From NCBI GenBank assembly GCA_913041075.1, contig CAJWGZ010000002.1, positions 1-39,634 of the forward strand: a stretch of 39,634 nt of DNA, read 5' to 3'. The notes under the pieces are model-generated. The model made no database searches. It was not told where the DNA came from and worked only from the letters and a program-made list of their open reading frames with translations. Position 1 is the first letter of the stretch. The number at the start of each line of letters is the position of its first letter. Both the position numbers and the translations under genes were made by a program. Source of the DNA: an uncultured Fidelibacterota bacterium. Lineage in GTDB: Bacteria > Fidelibacterota > Marinisomatia > Marinisomatales > TCS55. Of this stretch, positions 34,351 through 39,634 are shown piece by piece.

Positions 34351-35289
34351 TTACGTGTTTTGTATTTTCCAGGATGGAACAGTGTTTTTCACAAATGTTT
34401 CCCCTGCAGCCAGGTCTTCATGGCAAATCATTTTCTCCGGATCAGATTTTGCATATTTACTTAGGTCAGCCCGTTGCAAAATATCCATCCATATACTTAA
34501 TTGGTCACGATCAAAAGGAATTACTGATCTGTACTGCTTTATTTCCTCAGTAGTCATTTCCAATGTCTTTATGTACACACTGTTCTCCACATATTCTCTT
34601 AAGATATATGAAAGTTGTACATAAAACTCTTTTATCTCTCCACGTTGCAGATATTTACTACCCTTTAAGTGGTTAAGTTTTTCAAGTGCCATCTCATCAG
34701 CTGGCTTGCTAGACTGTACAGTTTCTACTTCTATGTGTTCAGTCGGTATGCGTTTACCATAAATGACGTACAATCCATATAAAATCCCAGCTAGTAACAA
34801 GACTAAAATAATTGTCGTCATCGGCCATCTTCTAGAAACAGGTACTGGCCCTTTGATTGGTCTCATGGATTGTGAACCGGTTTTAGCAACCATTGATACA
34901 ACATTGATTTCTAGTGAATCGGTGTTTACTACAAAATCTAAGGTACTGTCTGGTTTAAAAACATTTACCGTGATGGCTGGAATAACTACCGTACCTGTAT
35001 CCCACACCGATAAGATATAATCTATTCCAGTAATTTTTCCATTTTCATTATATAGCGGTTCTAATTGTCGTACTTCTAATGGTTCACTAAACTGAGTTTG
35101 TGGTACGACCAAATAATTATCTCTAAGAAATTTTGTCTGAATCCTGAACCTAATCAAATCTCCAATCGCTGCAAATGATGTATCAGTTGATACGGATAAT
35201 TGAAAGGAACCATTTAAACTCTCGTTTTTTCCACAGGTATATAAAAAAAGTATTAGGCCGATATAGAAAAGTATTTTTCTTGGGATCAT
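34351..35289 (-). CDS. BatD-like membrane protein of MoxR-DUF58 operon
   Basis: A 312-residue protein with an N-terminal hydrophobic signal (residues 5-18, then C19 in LYTCGKNE, a weak lipobox), a beta-rich outer domain of about 130 residues, one membrane span (about 157-177) and a cytosolic helical domain. The layout and the position just after MoxR and DUF58 genes resemble BatD or DUF4381-type proteins of aerotolerance/MoxR operons, but it is much shorter than usual BatD and I cannot match a family firmly. It starts six bases after the DUF58 stop, so it is clearly part of the operon. Confidence 0.65.
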   Translation of the reverse strand: MIPRKILFYIGLILFLYTCGKNESLNGSFQLSVSTDTSFAAIGDLIRFRIQTKFLRDNYLVVPQTQFSEPLEVRQLEPLYNENGKITGIDYILSVWDTGTVVIPAITVNVFKPDSTLDFVVNTDSLEINVVSMVAKTGSQSMRPIKGPVPVSRRWPMTTIILVLLLAGILYGLYVIYGKRIPTEHIEVETVQSSKPADEMALEKLNHLKGSKYLQRGEIKEFYVQLSYILREYVENSVYIKTLEMTTEEIKQYRSVIPFDRDQLSIWMDILQRADLSKYAKSDPEKMICHEDLAAGETFVKNTVPSWKIQNT

Positions 35290-35295
35290 GACCTG

Positions 35296-36171
35296 CTATA
35301 CACGCTTTTCACGGCGCTTAAAATAATTCATTAGCGGTTCAACATAATCACCAGTGGTAGAAATTTGGATTAGATCAAATTTTATACGACCACATTCCTT
35401 GTTGAATTTTATCCATTTTTCTTCCTGCTCTTTCTTAAATAATAAACGTTCTTCTTTTGAACTCGTATCAATCCAGAATTGTTCATTAGTTTCCGGGTCG
35501 TGTACCTTTAACAATCCTAGGTCAGGTATATCGGATTCTGCTACATCATTCATTTGAATACCAATTAGATCATGTTTTCGGTTAGCAACCTTAAGCGATT
35601 TCCAATATCCTTCATCCATATAATCAGAGATTAGAAATACGACACTTCTGCGTTTTGCTACCTTCAGTAAGAAATCAAGTGCATTTTGAATTGCGGTTCC
35701 CCGTCCTTTCGGTTTGTGGTAAAGTAGTTCTCTAATTACGCGTAGGACATGTGACTTTCCCTTTTTTGGGACAACATATTTTTCAATTCTATCGCTAAAA
35801 AGGATTAATCCAACCTTATCATTATTCTTTATAGCCGAGAAGCCCAATACTGCAGCAATTTCTGCAGCAATTTCATTCTTAAATCTTCGCAGTGTACCAA
35901 AATTTCCTGATCTGCTCATGTCAACTATGAGATAGACAGTTAATTCCCTTTCTTCTTCAAAGATTTTAATATATGGCGCATTAGATCGCGCGGTCACATT
36001 CCAATCAATTAAACTAATATCATCACCGGGTTGGTATTTTCTTACCTCAGAAAAAGACATGCCTCTACCTTTGAAGACAGAGTGGTATTCACCGCCAAAA
36101 AGATCATTAACTAAACCACGAGTTCTGATCTCAATACGACGAACTTTTTGGATGATCTCTTTCGGGATCAT
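35296..36171 (-). CDS. DUF58 (vWA-like) protein
   Basis: A 291-residue DUF58 protein. The family signature is YQPGDDISLIDWNVTARSNAPYI (split here only by normal residues), and a von Willebrand A-type metal site follows in VDMSRSGNFG (Asp-x-Ser-x-Ser). The MoxR ATPase gene lies 12 bases upstream. MoxR-DUF58 pairs are thought to act as chaperone-like or metal-insertion systems, and in several bacteria affect envelope integrity. The protein has no membrane span, so it is probably cytosolic and may dock on the membrane protein encoded next. Confidence 0.9.
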   Translation of the reverse strand: MIPKEIIQKVRRIEIRTRGLVNDLFGGEYHSVFKGRGMSFSEVRKYQPGDDISLIDWNVTARSNAPYIKIFEEERELTVYLIVDMSRSGNFGTLRRFKNEIAAEIAAVLGFSAIKNNDKVGLILFSDRIEKYVVPKKGKSHVLRVIRELLYHKPKGRGTAIQNALDFLLKVAKRRSVVFLISDYMDEGYWKSLKVANRKHDLIGIQMNDVAESDIPDLGLLKVHDPETNEQFWIDTSSKEERLLFKKEQEEKWIKFNKECGRIKFDLIQISTTGDYVEPLMNYFKRREKRV

Positions 36172-36183
36172 ATTACAATGTAA

Positions 36184-37179
36184 TTAGGGGACTTCGATTG
36201 TTTCGAAAAGTCGTTGGATAATCTCTTCAGATGTTAATTCTTCTGCTTCTGCTTCATAAGTTAAAATGATACGATGACGAAGAACATCTGCACCTACGAA
36301 ACGCACATCTTCAGGAGTGATATAGCCACGGTGTTCTATGAAAGCACGGGCCTTCGCAGCTAATACAATATTAATTGAAGCTCTAGGTGAAGCTCCGTAA
36401 TCAATAAGGCCAGCCAAATCACTTAATCCAAAATCTTCAGGATTTCGTGTAGAAAATATGAGGTTCAATATATATTCTTCAACTTTTTCATCAACATAAA
36501 TATCATTTATTATGTTTTGCGCTGCCAAAATCTGTTCTGGCTTTGCCACTGGGTTAATTGATTGATTAACGGATGTTTTCGCCATTTTCCTCAATATTTG
36601 TTTTTCTTCTTCCTTTGTTGGATAGTCTACTTTCAGCTTTAGCATAAATCGATCTACCTGCGCCTCTGGCAGCGGGTATGTGCCTTCTTGTTCTATTGGA
36701 TTTTGCGTCGCGAGAACAAGAAATGGACTATCAAGAACAAAAGTATTTTCTCCAATGGTAACCTGTCTTTCCTGCATTGCCTCTAACAAGGCACTCTGCA
36801 CTTTTGCGGGCGAACGATTGATCTCATCAGCTAGGATTATATTAGCAAAGATTGGGCCTTTTCGCGTTTCAAACCCGCCCGTTTTCTGGTTATAAATAAG
36901 TGTACCAATTAAATCTGCCGGAAGCATATCAGGCGTAAATTGAATACGCTGAAATTTGGCGTCTATAAGCTGCGCCATTGTCTTAACCAGCAAAGTTTTG
37001 GCTAAGCCTGGCACTCCTTCAACAAGTATATGCCCATTGGCCAACATGCCTATTAAAAGTCGATTAACCAGGTCAGTCTGACCTACAATCGTTGCACTAA
37101 CAGCCTCTCTGAGTGTATCAACAAAGCTTGATTCGCGAGATATACGTTCATTTATTTCTGATAAACTAAACTCTGCCAT
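36184..37179 (-). CDS. MoxR family AAA+ ATPase
   Basis: A 331-residue AAA+ ATPase of the MoxR family. Walker A is GVPGLAKT (residues 55-62), Walker B is IILADEINRSPAK (about 114-126), followed by ALLEAMQERQVTIG, sensor-1 VLATQNPIEQEGTYPLPEAQ and sensor-2 near GASPRASI. The family supports folding or cofactor insertion in vWA-domain partners; the DUF58 gene next to it is the expected partner. Length is normal. It starts 18 bases past the stop of the TPR lipoprotein gene. Confidence 0.93.
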   Translation of the reverse strand: MAEFSLSEINERISRESSFVDTLREAVSATIVGQTDLVNRLLIGMLANGHILVEGVPGLAKTLLVKTMAQLIDAKFQRIQFTPDMLPADLIGTLIYNQKTGGFETRKGPIFANIILADEINRSPAKVQSALLEAMQERQVTIGENTFVLDSPFLVLATQNPIEQEGTYPLPEAQVDRFMLKLKVDYPTKEEEKQILRKMAKTSVNQSINPVAKPEQILAAQNIINDIYVDEKVEEYILNLIFSTRNPEDFGLSDLAGLIDYGASPRASINIVLAAKARAFIEHRGYITPEDVRFVGADVLRHRIILTYEAEAEELTSEEIIQRLFETIEVP

Positions 37180-37197
37180 AAAAAATATTGATATATA

Positions 37198-37683
37198 TTA
37201 GGATGTAATATGCTTAAGGACATCAATCTCATTTATGTCCTTACCAAGATAATCTAGTTCAAATTGGACCGATGGTGCTAATTCGTGCTCAGGAAATCGA
37301 TCGAGAAAAATCTTATAATTCAATTCTGCTTTAGGGTTATCACTTAAAATATTAGCATAAATATAACCAATCATAAATTGCGCCTGTGCCTCTTGATTTG
37401 TTCCAGAAAAATTATTAACCACATTGACATAAGCAGCAATTGCACTATCAAAATCACGCAAATCATTCATGTAAATATCACCAATTAGGTATTGCGTCTT
37501 GGCAGCCAAAACATGGTCAGGGTATTTTTTTAATAGCAAATCAAGATTAGATAATGCGCCTTTAATATCTTTTTCATTTCTAGCATTCTCCGCACCGCTA
37601 AATAATTCCTCTGCAGTCTGGTTACTACCACAACCAGAAACAAAAACCCCAATAATGGTTAGGATAAAAAGTATTTTCCTCAT
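37198..37683 (-). CDS. TPR-repeat lipoprotein (BamD/CpoB-like)
   Basis: A 161-residue lipoprotein: signal peptide with lipobox VSGC (C18), then three to four tetratricopeptide-like helical pairs (ALSNLDLLLKKYPDHVLA, YLIGDIYMNDLRDFDSAI, FMIGYIYANILSDNPKA, YKIFLDRFPEHELA). The pattern of a repeated family-typical FPxHxLA end is like BamD and YbgF/CpoB proteins. Lying between an Omp85 gene and the MoxR operon, it could be an outer-membrane assembly partner. It is shorter than BamD (about 245 residues), so a BamD identity is only a suggestion. Confidence 0.75.
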   Translation of the reverse strand: MRKILFILTIIGVFVSGCGSNQTAEELFSGAENARNEKDIKGALSNLDLLLKKYPDHVLAAKTQYLIGDIYMNDLRDFDSAIAAYVNVVNNFSGTNQEAQAQFMIGYIYANILSDNPKAELNYKIFLDRFPEHELAPSVQFELDYLGKDINEIDVLKHITS

Positions 37684-37789
37684 TCTAGATAATTACCTGT
37701 ATTTAAAAACTGCGGAATTTATACGCAAGTATACCCATCAACAAGAAAGAACTACGATTATATACATAGTAAATAATTAAATGTTCCTC

Positions 37790-39592
37790 TTAAAATATGT
37801 ATAAGAATCCAAGATTAAGTTGCCCGGATCCAGGTTTATCAAATCGGCAAGCATAATCCAGGCGTATAGGTCCCAACGGAGATGCAAGTGTAACCCCAAA
37901 TCCTCTTCCCCATTGGATTGATTTCAAGGCCACATTATTTATTTTATCTGTAAGTTGCCCTCCTTCTAAAAATATTTCACCGCCCAATAACCAAACTATC
38001 GGGAATCGAATCTCCCAGTTTAACAAAAGTCGAATCAGTTCACCTCTTGGGATATCTTCATCATTATCTGTCAGAAATTTAAGTGCTTCCCAAGCCCTCA
38101 AGCTTGAACTTCCACCCAAGTAAAATTTATCATATAATAAAGTTGTTTCGTATTCATCATAGTCTTCGTCCCAATCAAAGATCATACCGTATTTTATACG
38201 GCTAGCCATAGTCCAATCCTTCCTTATTGGTAAATATCCTTGAATTCCTGTATCAATTTTCTGGTAAGTTCTATTTCCGCCAAGTAAACCACCAACACTA
38301 ATGAACTCCGTAAAAAGAACATATCCTCTTGATGGATATAAAGGGTTATTAGCCTTATCCAATCTACCAATTATCCTAATAGATCGATTTTCTATATCAT
38401 TTTTATCATCCCGTTTTTTATCATCAAATAATTCCCACCGTAAAATCGTTCTTAAATATGACCTATCATCTAATCGTAAAATATTGGCCAACTGAAAACC
38501 GTAACGGTATATACCTTCATTTTGCTCATAATTTCGAAATGATTGAAAAAAACCACTCAATTCAGTTGGTATGCGTAATCCGAGAATCCATTGATTTGAT
38601 AAAAGCACGTCAACTGTAGCGCGGGGCCATTGCCATTCAGTTTCCAGTGGTAATGCAAGCAATGATTTTATCTCTAAATTAGCAGCGGAGTTAAAAACCC
38701 TGCGGTCTTTCCAAGCGACATCACCACCGAGTGCACTAACTGGGTCAACACCTTCATTTACTGTTACTGCTATTAAACCACCGGAAGATAATATCTCTCT
38801 TCGATTTAGTTCTCTTAATTCAATAACTAAATTAACCGTAGTATCATTGGTTATATTTTTAACAGGCATTATCGCGGCCATTGAAAAAATGCCAATCTCC
38901 ATTAATTTTCTTTGGCTGGCATCTATATTACTTTTTACATATTTGTCTCCAACTTTGAAGTCTAATTCTCTAAATATCACATTAGAATCAAGATTCTCTT
39001 TCATTCCATCAACGTAAATTTTATTTATATATACATCTGGACCCTCTTGGATTTCAATATTTACAACTACTGAATCAGTCACAAGCTGAGATGTTTTTGT
39101 TTCTAGAAATAATTTACTTTTCTCATGGTAGGCTTCATTTAATTCACTCCGGTTAACCTGAATAGCAACGGGGTTATATGGCTTATTTTCTTTTAGTTTA
39201 AAAATAGATATTATTTGTTTATCTGTAAGTGTAGCGTTTCCTGATAGATTTATTGTATTAAGGAAATATTCTTTACCTTCCTGGATTCTAAAGAAAATAT
39301 CTGCTTTTCCATCATTAATCGTGAATGAATCAATAACAGCCACATCCAAAAAACCTTTTGTCAGGTAATAGTTTTTAATGCTTATCGCATCGAGTTTTAT
39401 AACACGCCGATCAAAAGACTGATTAGAAAAAAGTAATTTATTTTGAATATTGATAATTTGCTTAAGGTGCTTGCTTTTGATCCTTGAATTACCGATAAAT
39501 TTAACATCACTGACCTGAGTGACATCTTCGGGCATAGCCCACAAGAGATTTAGACTAAGCAAGCCTGTTAAAACCAAGCAACAGTATTTCAT
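37790..39592 (-). CDS. Omp85 family outer membrane protein (BamA/TamA-like)
   Basis: A 600-residue outer-membrane protein with a signal peptide (about residues 1-19, cleaved after LLWA), three POTRA-like repeats (about 25-100, 101-175 and 180-255), then a C-terminal barrel. Barrel motifs: YPSRGYVLFTEF, FYLGGSSSLRAWE (the conserved loop-6 element, Arg kept, with Ala-Trp in place of Gly-Phe/Tyr), and GRGFGVTLASPLGPIRLDYA near the end, ending in an aromatic residue (FLYIF). Its size is closer to TamA (577) than to BamA (about 800), so it may be a second Omp85 rather than the essential BamA. It is followed 106 bases later by the TPR lipoprotein gene. Confidence 0.9.
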   Translation of the reverse strand: MKYCCLVLTGLLSLNLLWAMPEDVTQVSDVKFIGNSRIKSKHLKQIINIQNKLLFSNQSFDRRVIKLDAISIKNYYLTKGFLDVAVIDSFTINDGKADIFFRIQEGKEYFLNTINLSGNATLTDKQIISIFKLKENKPYNPVAIQVNRSELNEAYHEKSKLFLETKTSQLVTDSVVVNIEIQEGPDVYINKIYVDGMKENLDSNVIFRELDFKVGDKYVKSNIDASQRKLMEIGIFSMAAIMPVKNITNDTTVNLVIELRELNRREILSSGGLIAVTVNEGVDPVSALGGDVAWKDRRVFNSAANLEIKSLLALPLETEWQWPRATVDVLLSNQWILGLRIPTELSGFFQSFRNYEQNEGIYRYGFQLANILRLDDRSYLRTILRWELFDDKKRDDKNDIENRSIRIIGRLDKANNPLYPSRGYVLFTEFISVGGLLGGNRTYQKIDTGIQGYLPIRKDWTMASRIKYGMIFDWDEDYDEYETTLLYDKFYLGGSSSLRAWEALKFLTDNDEDIPRGELIRLLLNWEIRFPIVWLLGGEIFLEGGQLTDKINNVALKSIQWGRGFGVTLASPLGPIRLDYACRFDKPGSGQLNLGFLYIF

Positions 39593-39606
39593 TTTGGTAT
39601 TACTAT

Positions 39607-39634
39607 CTAGTAAGAATAACGCAGGCGGTATTTT
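39607..39634 (-). CDS. Possible C-terminal end of an upstream gene (TamB-like?)
   Basis: At the window edge, one minus-strand frame reads KYRLRYSY and stops at 39607, 14 bases before the Omp85 start. An alternating basic-aromatic end is what the last strand of a TamB-like (DUF490) protein looks like, and tamB often neighbours tamA-type genes. Only eight codons are visible and a second frame also stops nearby, so this is a weak suggestion. Confidence 0.2.

Noticed and set aside
1-39634. CRISPR arrays, insertion sequences, toxin-antitoxin or phage-defence genes
   Set aside because: No regularly spaced repeats, transposase motifs, inverted terminal repeats or defence-system domains were seen; the gene content is mostly core metabolism and translation.

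Overview
The window looks like one chromosomal segment of a diderm, AT-leaning bacterium, most likely from the FCB side of the tree (Marinimicrobia/SAR406-like). Evidence for this: an Omp85 barrel protein with POTRA repeats, lipoprotein signal peptides and a GmhA-type heptose enzyme (outer membrane); a bacterial geranylgeranylglyceryl-phosphate synthase, a family found mainly in archaea, FCB bacteria and Firmicutes; a class II B12-dependent ribonucleotide reductase; and a fused formiminotransferase-cyclodeaminase. The phylum is inferred from gene content and was not tested by phylogeny. No tRNA, rRNA, CRISPR array, transposase or prophage genes were seen, so this is mostly core genome.

Layout. 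(1) 1-8124, plus strand: the end of a SPOR-domain protein, an unknown polytopic membrane protein with a cysteine cluster and an acidic tail, then the classic yceD-rpmF-plsX-fabH-fabD-fabG-acpP-fabF-rnc fatty-acid cluster, with start/stop overlaps suggesting translational coupling. (2) 8125-12103, minus strand: a bifunctional-nuclease-like protein with a UVR tail, a phosphoglucose/phosphomannose isomerase, a trans-polyprenyl diphosphate synthase and a phosphomannomutase/phosphoglucomutase. (3) 12220-17109, plus strand: an unknown membrane protein, a PqaA-type lipoprotein hydrolase preceded by a CRP-like operator, and nrdJ preceded by a 314-base leader region with a promoter and a palindrome. 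A 30-base perfect palindrome (bidirectional terminator) closes this block. (4) 17184-39592, all minus strand. In transcription order: Omp85 protein, TPR lipoprotein, MoxR ATPase, DUF58 protein, BatD-like membrane protein; efp, accB, accC, gcvH; GGGP synthase, gmhA, Xer recombinase, site-2-protease-like peptidase, a tiny one-TM ORF; ftcD-cyclodeaminase fusion, mutL, miaA; the pyrimidine operon pyrR-pyrB-pyrC; and the translation operon rplM-rpsI-rpsB-tsf-pyrH-frr.

How the genes work together: lipid synthesis is represented twice, by type II fatty acid genes with acetyl-CoA carboxylase subunits, and by a prenyl synthase plus GGGP synthase that could make archaeal-type ether lipid precursors. 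Pyrimidine supply (pyrRBC, pyrH) and deoxynucleotide supply (nrdJ) are present. The best regulatory element is upstream of pyrR: a promoter with 17-base spacing, an RNA hairpin with the canonical PyrR-binding hexaloop, and mutually exclusive downstream pairings ending in a T-run, which together read as a PyrR attenuator. Other points worth a second look are a C2H2 zinc-finger-like insertion in the formiminotransferase, a 91-residue acidic tail on ribosomal protein S2, the nrdJ operator-like palindrome and the 40-residue membrane ORF.
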